DNA from: an uncultured Butyrivibrio sp.
Lineage (GTDB): Bacteria > Bacillota > Clostridia > Lachnospirales > Lachnospiraceae
Direction of reading: 5' to 3'
NCBI GenBank assembly: GCA_947169985.1
Contig: CAMVRW010000182.1
Span: 1-5,315, forward strand
DNA: 5,315 nucleotides
Under the pieces are notes generated by a model. It searched no databases. It worked only from the letters and a program-made list of their open reading frames with translations, and had not been told where the DNA came from. Positions 1 to 5,315 of this stretch are shown here, in pieces (position 1 is the stretch's first letter; every line of letters starts with the position of its first letter). The position numbers were made by a program, and so were the translations under genes.

Positions 1-1201
1 CAAGAGTCTCAAGATCATCCTCTCTCTGGCTTCCACCAACGATCTCACCGATTCCGGGAACAAGACAGTCAGCAGCTGCTACAGTCTTTCCATCCTCGTT
101 GAGCTTCATGTAGAAGGCCTTTATCTCCTTTGGATAATCAGTTACGAATACAGGCTTCTTGAAGATCTCCTCTGTAAGGTATCTCTCATGCTCAGTCTGA
201 AGATCACATCCCCAGCTTACCTTGTAATCAAACTTGTCATTATGCTTAGCTAAAAGATCTATTGCCTCAGTGTAAGTGATTCGACCAAACTCGTTGTTTA
301 CTACATTGTTAAGTCTCTCAATAAGACCCTTATCAATAAACTCGTTGAAGAATGCCATCTCCTCAGGGCAGTGCTCTAAAACATACTTGATAACGTACTT
401 GAGCATAGCCTCTGCAGTATCGCAGTCATCCTTAAGATCTGCAAAACACATCTCAGGCTCGATCATCCAGAACTCAGCAGCATGTCTTGTGGTGTTTGAA
501 TTCTCTGCTCTGAAAGTTGGTCCAAAGGTGTAAACATTCTTGAAGGCGAATGCATAGGTCTCAACGTTGAGCTGTCCACTTACAGTAAGGTTTACAGGCT
601 TTCCGAAGAAGTCCTTGGAGTAATCAACCTCTCCCTCCTCTGTCTTAGGAACATTGTTAAGATCCATTGTTGTAACCTGGAACATCTCACCTGCACCCTC
701 ACAGTCACTGCCTGTGATAAGTGGTGTGTGAACATATACAAAACCTCTCTCCTGGAAGAAAGAGTGGATTGCAAAAGCTGCCACTGAACGAACTCTGAAT
801 ACTGCTTCAAAAGTATTTGTCCTTGCCCTTAAGTGTGGAATTGTTCTAAGGAACTCAAGGGAATGTCTCTTTGGCTGAAGAGGGAAGTCAGGAGTTGAAG
901 TTCCTTCGATCTCTACTGTATCTGCCTGCATCTCGAAAGGCTGCTTTGCATTAGGAGTTGCAACGATTGTTCCTGTTGCGATAATAGCAGCTCCCACATT
1001 GAGCTTGCTGATATCTGCAAAATTAGGAAGTGCATCTGTATATACAACCTGCAGAGGCTTGAAATATGTACCGTCATTTAAAACGATAAAGCCTACAACC
1101 TTAGAATCACGGGAATTTCTTATCCATCCACCAACTGTGACCTTCTTCCCAACGAATTCATCCTGCTTCTCAAATAATGCTCTGATATCTGTTAACTCCA
1201 T
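1..1201 (-). CDS. asnS: Asparaginyl-tRNA synthetase, 3'-truncated by window edge
   Basis: Class II aminoacyl-tRNA synthetase that charges tRNA-Asn with asparagine using ATP, in the cytosol. Exactly 400 codons are visible. Bacterial AsnRS is about 465 residues, so roughly 65 C-terminal residues, including the motif 3 arginine region, lie beyond the left edge. Residues about 1-115 form the OB-fold anticodon-binding domain ([12 protein letters not shown] at 23-34). The catalytic core follows: a motif 1 region around 148-173 ([15 protein letters not shown]), the AsnRS-typical [20 protein letters not shown] (181-200), SGQL at 208-211, and motif 2 as [20 protein letters not shown] (230-249). GGSQRED at 389-395 is also family-typical. 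RAENSNT and the short core, without the bacterial AspRS insertion, argue for Asn over Asp. The ATG at 1201-1199 has AAGGGG 8 nt upstream. It lies 32 bp after a lipoprotein gene with no terminator between, so the two are probably cotranscribed. No frame damage was seen. Confidence 0.97.
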   Translation of the reverse strand, partial: MELTDIRALFEKQDEFVGKKVTVGGWIRNSRDSKVVGFIVLNDGTYFKPLQVVYTDALPNFADISKLNVGAAIIATGTIVATPNAKQPFEMQADTVEIEGTSTPDFPLQPKRHSLEFLRTIPHLRARTNTFEAVFRVRSVAAFAIHSFFQERGFVYVHTPLITGSDCEGAGEMFQVTTMDLNNVPKTEEGEVDYSKDFFGKPVNLTVSGQLNVETYAFAFKNVYTFGPTFRAENSNTTRHAAEFWMIEPEMCFADLKDDCDTAEAMLKYVIKYVLEHCPEEMAFFNEFIDKGLIERLNNVVNNEFGRITYTEAIDLLAKHNDKFDYKVSWGCDLQTEHERYLTEEIFKKPVFVTDYPKEIKAFYMKLNEDGKTVAAADCLVPGIGEIVGGSQREDDLETL

Positions 1202-1233
1202 CTTTTTATCCCCTTTTCGAATATACGATATAT

Positions 1234-2430
1234 TTACTGTGCGTCTACCACAGTATCTTTCTCTACCAGGAATTCTGCAACCTTGTCAGTAAGGATTGTC
1301 TCTCTGTAATCCTCTGTATCAAGAGTAGCCTTGAACTCCTCAAATGTGCTGTACATCTGAGAGTAGTAGCTGTCATAGTAGGTGCGGATCATGTCATCAA
1401 CTTCCTCTTCAGAAGCCTCGATGCCCTCTTTATTGGCAATGGCCTGAACGATCATGCTTCTCTTTGTCTGCTGTGTAACGATGTCGCTTATGTAATCTTC
1501 TACAGTGCCGGAAATTCCGTTGCTCTGCATAAGGCTTGTGATGTATTCATCAACTGTGGTCTGTACTCCGTATGTGTAGTATAGCTGCTGAATGTAGCTC
1601 TCCACTGAAGAATTGACCATCTTGCTGTATCTGTTGTAAAGCTCCTCGGGAACCTCTTCTACAGTGGCATTGTCAACTGCAACCTCAATGGCCTGATTCA
1701 TAACCTCTGCCTTGTATTCCTCTTCAGCATCTGCTTCAAGTTCTTCCTTAAGTTGAGCCTTGTACTCCTCAAGAGTCTTGGCATCCTCAAGTCCAAGGGA
1801 TGCAACCCACTCATCGGAAGGCTCTTCTTCAGCCACCTGAATGCTGTTAACCTTAACTGTGAAGATGACATCTTTACCTGCCAGATCTGTTGCCTGGTAA
1901 TTCTCAGGGAAAGTAAGATTTAAGTCTACTGTCTCTCCGATCTTTACTCCGATAAGTCCATCCTCAAATCCATCTATGAATGATCCTGAGCCTATAACAA
2001 GTGGATAGTTTTCTGATGTGCCACCCTCAAAAGCTTCAAGGGTATCTGCGTACTTTCCTTCGAAATTAATGTCTACTGTATCGCCGTTTTCTACCGCTCT
2101 GTCTGTAACATCCTTCATGAGAGGGTTTGAAGCATACGCACTTTTTAAGCTGCTCTCCACTGCCTCATCTGTAATCTCTGTCTTTGTAGCCTCTATAGTA
2201 TTTCCTACATAATTACCAAGGGTAACCAGTTTATCAAGGTCATAATCCAAAACTGTTTTAGTAGGAAGATCCTGAGCTGCCTCCTCTGAACCTGTAGTCT
2301 CTGCAGAAGCCTCTGCAGCTGCCTCAGTAGATCCTTCAGCTGCTCCGTCGTTTGTCGCAGTGGATCCGCAAGCTGAAACACAAGCAACTGTCAGCATTAA
2401 TGCCGCTGAAAGCATGAATTTCTTTTTCAT
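1234..2430 (-). CDS. Trigger-factor-like FKBP-type peptidyl-prolyl isomerase lipoprotein
   Basis: Predicted secreted, membrane-anchored foldase of 398 residues. Residues 1-21 are a lipoprotein signal peptide: MKKK, a hydrophobic stretch, and a lipobox V-S-A-C with lipidated Cys21. An Ala/Glu/Ser/Thr-rich linker runs to about 55. Residues 67-100 ([20 protein letters not shown]) resemble the segment of trigger factor just before its isomerase domain. Residues 113-198 are a clear trigger-factor FKBP domain: [43 protein letters not shown], then [15 protein letters not shown]. Residues 205-398 are acidic and helical, like the trigger factor C-terminal arms. The N-terminal ribosome-docking domain is absent, which fits an exported protein. 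By family knowledge it would isomerise Xaa-Pro bonds and hold unfolded clients outside the membrane, a role comparable to PrsA; that role is inferred. The start has AAAGGAG (2444-2438) 7 nt upstream. It is the first gene of a probable unit with asnS. Confidence 0.9.
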   Translation of the reverse strand: MKKKFMLSAALMLTVACVSACGSTATNDGAAEGSTEAAAEASAETTGSEEAAQDLPTKTVLDYDLDKLVTLGNYVGNTIEATKTEITDEAVESSLKSAYASNPLMKDVTDRAVENGDTVDINFEGKYADTLEAFEGGTSENYPLVIGSGSFIDGFEDGLIGVKIGETVDLNLTFPENYQATDLAGKDVIFTVKVNSIQVAEEEPSDEWVASLGLEDAKTLEEYKAQLKEELEADAEEEYKAEVMNQAIEVAVDNATVEEVPEELYNRYSKMVNSSVESYIQQLYYTYGVQTTVDEYITSLMQSNGISGTVEDYISDIVTQQTKRSMIVQAIANKEGIEASEEEVDDMIRTYYDSYYSQMYSTFEEFKATLDTEDYRETILTDKVAEFLVEKDTVVDAQ

Positions 2431-2458
2431 AATAGTACTCCTTTAAACAATATTTTTT

Positions 2459-2487
2459 ATACTACCACACTCTTCCTTCTTATTAAA
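2459..2487 (-). promoter_or_regulatory. Sigma-A-type promoter of the lipoprotein-asnS unit
   Basis: Read on the minus strand: -35 TTTAAT (2487-2482), 17-nt spacer, -10 TAGTAT (2464-2459), with TGG just before the -10 giving an extended -10 element. Transcription would begin near 2452, leaving a leader of about 20 nt that holds little more than the ribosome binding site. The -35 is weak, so the TGN element may matter. An overlapping TATAAA offers an alternative -10 with poorer spacing. Prediction from sequence only. Confidence 0.55.
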
Positions 2488-2495
2488 GTATTTTA

Positions 2496-2524
2496 TTGCC
2501 TATCAAGATAAAGAATGCTAAAAT
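2496..2524 (+). promoter_or_regulatory. Sigma-A-type extended -10 promoter for the membrane protein gene
   Basis: TTGCCT (-35, 2496-2501), 17-nt spacer, TAAAAT (-10, 2519-2524), with TG at 2516-2517 placed as an extended -10. The predicted start of transcription is near 2531, about 36 nt before the TTG start codon. The -35 box lies only 8 bp from the -35 of the opposing promoter, so polymerase binding at the two may compete. Confidence 0.65.
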
Positions 2525-2552
2525 AGGAATGCACTTTTTTTGATTTGTTTTC

Positions 2553-2558
2553 GGGAGG
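2553..2558 (+). promoter_or_regulatory. Ribosome binding site that fixes a TTG start
   Basis: GGGAGG lies 8 nt before the TTG at 2567-2569. The frame is open upstream to another TTG at 2540, but that start would place this Shine-Dalgarno inside the coding region and would add nine residues ahead of the hydrophobic segment. The 2567 start is therefore preferred. Confidence 0.75.
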
Positions 2559-2566
2559 TTTTAGTT

Positions 2567-3040
2567 TTGAACACAGGATTGATCGTACTTATTGTAGTTG
2601 CAGTGATTCTTGCTGCATTAGTTGTTGCACTGATAATACTTGGTAAAAGAGCCCAGAAGAAGCAGGAAGAGCAGCAGGTACAGCTGGATGCAATGAAGCA
2701 GACAGTGACCATGCTTATCATTGATAAGAAGAGGATGAAGCTCAAGGAAGCAGGTCTTCCCCAGGCAGTCATCGATCAGACACCTAAGCTCCTTCGTGGT
2801 TCCAAGCTTCCTATTCTTAAAGTAAGGATTGGCAACAGAGTTATGAGCCTTATCTGCGATGAGAAGATCTTTGAGCAGGTTCCAACCAAGAAAGAAGTTA
2901 AGGCTTCAGTAAGCGGTATTTATGTAACTGAAGTTAAGGGACTTCACGGAAAGGTTCAGCAGAAGGAAGAGAAGAAGGGATTCTTCAAGAATCTTGTAGC
3001 AAAGGCCCAGGAAAAGGCCGGCGCCAAGATGGTTAAATAA
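2567..3040 (+). CDS. Small single-pass membrane protein, function unknown
   Basis: 157 residues from the TTG start. Residues 4-26 form one strongly hydrophobic helix (VAVILAALVVALIILG), followed at once by GKRAQKK. By the positive-inside rule the N-terminus is outside and the bulk of the protein is in the cytosol. Residues 29-62 are charged, Gln/Lys-rich and helical, possibly a short coiled coil (KKQEEQQVQLDAMKQTVTML). Residues 78-125 look beta-rich and compact (KLPILKVRIGNRVMSLICDE, then VKASVSGIYVTEVKGL). The tail is Lys-rich and basic (KGFFKNLVAKAQEKAGAK). I do not recognise a named family, though proteins of this plan seem common in Lachnospiraceae. It has its own promoter and terminator, so it is monocistronic and gives no operon clue. 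The single helix, linker and small beta domain suggest a membrane-tethered adaptor or scaffold; this is inference only. Confidence 0.85.
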   Translation: MNTGLIVLIVVAVILAALVVALIILGKRAQKKQEEQQVQLDAMKQTVTMLIIDKKRMKLKEAGLPQAVIDQTPKLLRGSKLPILKVRIGNRVMSLICDEKIFEQVPTKKEVKASVSGIYVTEVKGLHGKVQQKEEKKGFFKNLVAKAQEKAGAKMVK

Positions 3041-3058
3041 TTTCATACAGAAAAGAAA

Positions 3059-3089
3059 GCGGTGGCATTAATTTGCCACCGCATTTTTT
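3059..3089. terminator. Bidirectional intrinsic terminator between convergent genes
   Basis: A perfect 9-bp G/C-rich stem (GCGGTGGCA at 3059-3067 with TGCCACCGC at 3074-3082) closes a 6-nt loop. On the plus strand ATTTTTT follows. On the minus strand the stem is followed by TTTCTTTTC (3058-3050), so it should act in both directions. It lies 18 nt after the membrane protein stop. It also overlaps the end of the minus-strand DUF1934 gene, whose TAA (3070-3068) sits in the loop and whose last codons form one arm. Confidence 0.9.
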
Positions 3090-3520
3090 ATATCTATCAC
3101 TATCATGGACCTGGACACCACCTGTCCCTGAAGTTCCAGGTCATACTCCGCCACCACCTTGATCTCTTCGTCATTCCTTCCCTTGTTAAAATCAAAGCTG
3201 TGGGTGATAACCTTCATCTGCATTGACCCATACGGCGTGGAATACTCAGTGTCATAGACCAGATTCTCGCCAAATGTAAGAGTGGAGTTATTAGCACCAC
3301 CTCTTATGATCTCCATCCTATTACCATCTGCATCAATGCAGACCTTGTTGTGAATCTTCATGGAACTGCCACCAAGGTCCTGATCCTCGTCATATTCAAC
3401 AACCCTGCTGCCATCCTCAAGCATCTCGAAAAAGCCCTCAGCAGAAGTCTCCACCTTCTCAGTGGGCTCTCCCTCCCTGGAGTGTATGCCTGTGACATTT
3501 ACTTCTACATTTCTGTTCAT
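3068..3520 (-). CDS. DUF1934 / YwiB-like beta-barrel protein
   Basis: 150 residues, no signal peptide and no membrane segment, acidic, probably cytosolic. The pattern matches the DUF1934 (YwiB) family, small calycin-like beta-barrels of unsettled function. Family-typical features are the alternating beta strands, MKIHNKVCIDADGNRMEIIR (54-73), the GGANNSTLTFGE segment (74-85), then TEYSTPYGSMQMKVITHSFD (91-110) and a final EIKVVAEYDLELQGQVVSRS (119-138). The length is normal for the family. The ATG at 3520 has AGGTGAT close upstream. The gene starts 12 nt after the ispE stop and so is almost certainly cotranscribed with it. Its final codons (A-V-A-N, stop) are built into the terminator hairpin. 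The family call comes from recalled pattern, not an alignment. Confidence 0.82.
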   Translation of the reverse strand: MNRNVEVNVTGIHSREGEPTEKVETSAEGFFEMLEDGSRVVEYDEDQDLGGSSMKIHNKVCIDADGNRMEIIRGGANNSTLTFGENLVYDTEYSTPYGSMQMKVITHSFDFNKGRNDEEIKVVAEYDLELQGQVVSRSMIVIDIKNAVAN

Positions 3521-3532
3521 AAGATCACCTGC

Positions 3533-4408
3533 TTACTTGTTAGGGTCAATGGGTTCTGATAAAAAGAGCTCTGGAGCCAATCCACTTTTCTCGACCGCTC
3601 TGTAGCCTTCCTTTGCCTTCTCCTTATCATCATAAACTGCAAAAACTGTTGGGCCGGAGCCTGTCATAAAGGCTCTCACAGCGCCGTTGTCTTCCAATAT
3701 CTTCTCTATATCCTTGATGACACTGTACCTAGATGTGGTAACATCCTCCAGTACATTGCCAATGAGATCACACATTCTCTTAAGATTGCCATCCTCAATG
3801 GCTCCCCTTATGCCATCTATATCAGGATGAACAGGAATCTCTTTACTATCAAGTTCTGTGTATACCCAGCCTGTAGAAACTGCTATGGCAGGCTTCGCAA
3901 TAACCAGGTGGCACTTAGGCATTTCCTTGATGGGAGTAAGAACCTCTCCAATCCCTTCAGAAAGAGCTGTTCCACCTACGATACAATATGGAATATCTGC
4001 TCCAAGCTTTACTGCCAATTTGCAGAGCTGCTCCTTTGAAAGTCCCAGCCCCCAAAGTTCATTAAGCGCCAGATATGTAGCTGCTCCGTCTGTACTTCCA
4101 CCGGCCATTCCCGCTGCCACAGGGATCCTCTTTTCAAGGGTAATGTCAGCCCCTTTTGAAACTCCATATTCCTTCTGGAGCTGATGAGCAACCTTGCAGA
4201 TAAGATTGCTGTCATCTGTTGGTACACCTTCAGCCGAAGCGGAAAGACTTATATCTCCTGAATCGTTTAATCTATAGGTAAGAGTGTCATAAAGATCAAC
4301 ATTCTGCATTATCATGCGAACTAAATGGTAACCGTCATCTCTTTTCCCTGTCACATCAAGTCCCAGGTTAATCTTGGCATATGCCTTTCTGGTAATCTCC
4401 ATACTCAA
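3533..4408 (-). CDS. ispE: 4-diphosphocytidyl-2-C-methyl-D-erythritol kinase
   Basis: GHMP-family kinase of the non-mevalonate (MEP) isoprenoid pathway. It phosphorylates CDP-methylerythritol at the 2-hydroxyl using ATP, in the cytosol. In the 291 residues all family landmarks are in order: AYAKINLGLDV (10-19) with the conserved Lys12, DGYH (25-28), the glycine-rich ATP loop PVAAGMAGGSTDGAA (96-110), GADIPYCIVGGTALSEGIGE (136-155) with the expected catalytic Asp138, and C-terminal GSGPTVFAVY (250-259). The length is normal. The start is ambiguous: TTG at 4408 has GGAG 6 nt upstream, while an in-frame ATG at 4402 (two codons on) has a 12-nt gap. I prefer TTG for spacing, but the two-residue difference has no functional effect. 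It is the first gene of a two-gene unit, preceded by a good sigma-A promoter. Confidence 0.97.
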   Translation of the reverse strand: MSMEITRKAYAKINLGLDVTGKRDDGYHLVRMIMQNVDLYDTLTYRLNDSGDISLSASAEGVPTDDSNLICKVAHQLQKEYGVSKGADITLEKRIPVAAGMAGGSTDGAATYLALNELWGLGLSKEQLCKLAVKLGADIPYCIVGGTALSEGIGEVLTPIKEMPKCHLVIAKPAIAVSTGWVYTELDSKEIPVHPDIDGIRGAIEDGNLKRMCDLIGNVLEDVTTSRYSVIKDIEKILEDNGAVRAFMTGSGPTVFAVYDDKEKAKEGYRAVEKSGLAPELFLSEPIDPNK

Positions 4409-4414
4409 AAGCCG

Positions 4415-4418
4415 CTCC
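4415..4418 (-). promoter_or_regulatory. ispE ribosome binding site
   Basis: On the minus strand GGAG (4418-4415) sits 6 nt ahead of TTG 4408 and 12 nt ahead of ATG 4402. The spacing favours the TTG start, although ATG is the commoner codon. Confidence 0.55.
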
Positions 4419-4455
4419 AGTACTTAATATTAGCCCTTTTAATCTGCTATAAATC

Positions 4456-4484
4456 ATCATAGGACCACACTTAAACGTTTACAA
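4456..4484 (-). promoter_or_regulatory. Sigma-A-type promoter of ispE-DUF1934
   Basis: Minus strand: TTGTAA (-35, 4484-4479), 17-nt spacer, TATGAT (-10, 4461-4456). This is near consensus with ideal spacing. Predicted start of transcription is near 4449, giving a leader of about 40 nt. A palindrome, TAAACGTTTA (4472-4481), overlaps the -35 and spacer and could be a repressor site. An A/T-rich tract just upstream (about 4486-4520) could act as an UP-like element. Confidence 0.75.
4472..4481. repeat. 10-bp perfect palindrome over the ispE -35 region
   Basis: TAAACGTTTA is its own reverse complement. The central CG with A/T-rich arms resembles LacI/GalR-family operators in style, and its position across the -35 and spacer would suit a repressor. 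It is short enough to arise by chance in A/T-rich DNA. Confidence 0.35.
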
Positions 4485-4526
4485 GAAAAAAAATCATAAA
4501 AAAATGAAAAATTTTTATTTTTGCCC

Positions 4527-4553
4527 TAAAGTTTTTTGGAAATCTGCCGACAA
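4527..4553 (+). promoter_or_regulatory. Sigma-28 (SigD/FliA) motility promoter
   Basis: TAAA (4527-4530), exactly 15 nt, then GCCGACAA (4546-4553). The established sigma-28 consensus is TAAA-N15-GCCGATAA, so only one base of the -10 differs and the spacing is exact. No comparable sigma-A promoter was seen closer to the gene. Transcription would start near 4560, about 65 nt before the ATG at 4625. This places the downstream gene in the late flagellar/chemotaxis regulon. Confidence 0.88.
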
Positions 4554-4560
4554 ACAGATT
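4541..4560. repeat. Inverted repeat around the sigma-28 -10 element
   Basis: AATCTG (4541-4546) and CAGATT (4555-4560) are perfect 6-bp arms around an 8-nt centre that contains most of the -10 box. It may be an operator or chance. The repeat spans the predicted transcription start, so it would not form as an RNA hairpin in the message. Confidence 0.3.
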
Positions 4561-4564
4561 AGGT

Positions 4565-4576
4565 AAACTATAGTTT
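4565..4576. repeat. 12-bp perfect palindrome in the leader of the sigma-28 gene
   Basis: AAACTATAGTTT is a perfect palindrome a few bases after the predicted transcription start. It could be a regulator site just downstream of the start. As RNA it has no room for a loop, so a DNA-binding role is more plausible than a hairpin. Confidence 0.35.
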
Positions 4577-4624
4577 CGTTTCAAGCGCGGTATTTAGCTA
4601 ACCTGTGCGGAAAAGGAGTTCTAT

Positions 4625-5251
4625 ATGGGCGTAAACGGAGTTACCGAGGTTACTAACAACATCGCAACGACCTATGCTTCTACCATTAATGCTCCTGTAG
4701 AGGACAAAAAGAAAAATGAAGAAGTAAAGGCCAAAACAGAAGCGGCTGCAGTTTACGAGAAATCAGAGGAATCGTCTTCTAATACCGCCAAGACTTCCTC
4801 AAAGGAAACCGACAGAACAAAGATCATTCAGCAGTTGAAAGCCGATGATGCGCTTCGCCAACAGCAACTTTTGGACATAGTCCACAAGATGATGGGCAAG
4901 CAGGCCAACGCCTATGGCATGGCCAACACTGATAATGACGATGATTCTATCTGGAAATTCCTGGCTAAGGGTGATTTCACCGTAGACGCAGCAACAAAAG
5001 CGCAGGCGCAAGAGGACATCTCAGAGGATGGCTACTGGGGCGTTAAACAGACCTCAGAGCGAATCCTTGATTTTGCCAAAGCTCTTGCGGGAGACGATCC
5101 TGAAAAGCTCGAGCAGATGCGTTCAGCATTCGAAAAGGGTTACAAACAGGCTGAAGAGACCTGGGGCGGCGAACTGCCGGAGATTTCAAAGAACACTTTC
5201 GATGCGGTAATGAAGGGATTTGACGACTTGACAGGAAAAACAGAAACCTAA
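4625..5251 (+). CDS. Sigma-28-regulated protein of unknown function
   Basis: 208 residues, no signal peptide or membrane helix. The ATG has AAAAGGAG with 6 nt spacing. Residues 1-64 are rich in Ser, Thr, Lys, Glu and Ala and look disordered (VYEKSEESSSNTAKTSSKET at 43-62). Residues 65-98 are a predicted helix (IIQQLKADDALRQQQLLDIV, then HKMMGKQANAYG). A short acidic loop follows (NTDNDDDSIW), then a compact, probably helical C-terminal domain at about 110-205 with landmarks FTVDAATKAQAQEDISEDGY, WGVKQTSERILDFAKAL, GDDPEKLEQMRSAFEKGY and WGGELPEISKNTFDAVMK. I recall similar C-terminal domains in unnamed proteins of flagellated Clostridia, but no function. The clear sigma-28 promoter and a dedicated terminator make it a stand-alone member of the motility regulon. 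The disordered N-terminus without a Sec signal would suit a flagellar type III export substrate or a regulator, which is inference. Confidence 0.9.
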   Translation: MGVNGVTEVTNNIATTYASTINAPVEDKKKNEEVKAKTEAAAVYEKSEESSSNTAKTSSKETDRTKIIQQLKADDALRQQQLLDIVHKMMGKQANAYGMANTDNDDDSIWKFLAKGDFTVDAATKAQAQEDISEDGYWGVKQTSERILDFAKALAGDDPEKLEQMRSAFEKGYKQAEETWGGELPEISKNTFDAVMKGFDDLTGKTET

Positions 5252-5266
5252 ACTGTTGCTAGTAAC

Positions 5267-5309
5267 AAAAGAGGAAGGGCCCTCAAAAGCTCTTCCTCTT
5301 TTCTTTTTG
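5267..5309 (+). terminator. Intrinsic terminator of the sigma-28 gene
   Basis: AAAAGAGGAAG (5267-5277) pairs perfectly with CTTCCTCTTTT (5292-5302). The stem can extend by three inner pairs, including one G-U, leaving a loop of about 8 nt. CTTTTTG follows as the U-tract. It starts 15 nt after the stop, which makes the gene monocistronic. Confidence 0.88.
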
Positions 5310-5315
5310 CATTTA

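Noticed and set aside
276..533. Plus-strand open frame of 85 codons
   Set aside because: Lies wholly antisense to asnS, which has unmistakable family motifs on the minus strand, and has no ribosome binding site of its own.
999..1292. Plus-strand open frame of 97 codons across the asnS/lipoprotein junction
   Set aside because: Antisense to the ends of two well-supported genes; composition looks like a reverse-complement artefact and no promoter was seen.
2280..2330. Possible simple repeat encoding the Ala/Glu/Thr stretch of the lipoprotein
   Set aside because: Codons for the stretch are varied and there is no exact tandem unit; it is an ordinary low-complexity linker after a lipobox.
2431..2566. 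T-box or other riboswitch ahead of the lipoprotein-asnS unit
   Set aside because: The predicted leader is only about 20 nt and there is no T-box sequence or terminator/antiterminator pair.
2518..2772. Minus-strand open frame opposite the start of the membrane protein gene
   Set aside because: Opposite strand of a hydrophobic coding region; the Cys/Ser-rich translation is typical of antisense reading, and it lacks a Shine-Dalgarno.
3858..4184. Plus-strand open frame of 108 codons inside ispE
   Set aside because: Fully antisense to ispE, whose catalytic and ATP-binding motifs are intact.
4554..4624. Possible c-di-GMP riboswitch in the leader of the sigma-28 gene
   Set aside because: The leader is about 65 nt and lacks the conserved paired helices and the GNRA-type and receptor motifs of c-di-GMP-I or -II classes.
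5255..5266. GTTGCTAGTAAC imperfect palindrome after the last gene
   Set aside because: One mismatched pair near the centre, short, and adjacent to the terminator; nothing supports an attachment site or operator.

Overview
The window looks like chromosomal DNA from a motile, low-to-moderate GC Clostridia bacterium. The Lachnospiraceae (Butyrivibrio/Roseburia type) are most likely. This rests on protein style, AGGAGG-type ribosome binding sites, some TTG starts, a DUF1934/YwiB-like protein, an MEP-pathway kinase and a textbook sigma-28 promoter. The genus is a guess from familiarity, not a database match. No mobile element, CRISPR array, tRNA or rRNA was seen.

Layout. (1) 1-2430, minus strand: a two-gene unit. 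A lipoprotein related to trigger factor (2430-1234) is followed after 32 bp by asnS, asparaginyl-tRNA synthetase (1201 to beyond the left edge; 400 codons present, C-terminal end missing). (2) 2431-2566: a short divergent control region with two back-to-back sigma-A-type promoters, one per direction. (3) 2567-3040, plus strand: a small single-pass membrane protein of unknown function, started from TTG. (4) 3059-3089: a hairpin with U-tracts on both sides. It ends this gene and also the convergent minus-strand unit, and it contains the last codons and the stop of the latter. (5) 4408-3068, minus strand: ispE (non-mevalonate isoprenoid pathway) then a DUF1934/YwiB-like gene, 12 bp apart, with a good sigma-A promoter at 4456-4484. 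(6) 4409-4624: a divergent intergenic region of 216 bp with the ispE promoter, an A/T-tract, a sigma-28 (SigD/FliA) promoter and several small palindromes. (7) 4625-5251, plus strand: a 208-residue cytosolic-looking protein of unknown function driven by the sigma-28 promoter and closed by a strong terminator at 5267-5309.

Most of the window is housekeeping: translation, isoprenoid precursors and envelope protein folding. The two most interesting items are the orphan sigma-28-controlled gene, which is probably an undescribed member of the motility regulon, and the extracytoplasmic trigger-factor-like lipoprotein. No multi-gene novel system is visible.
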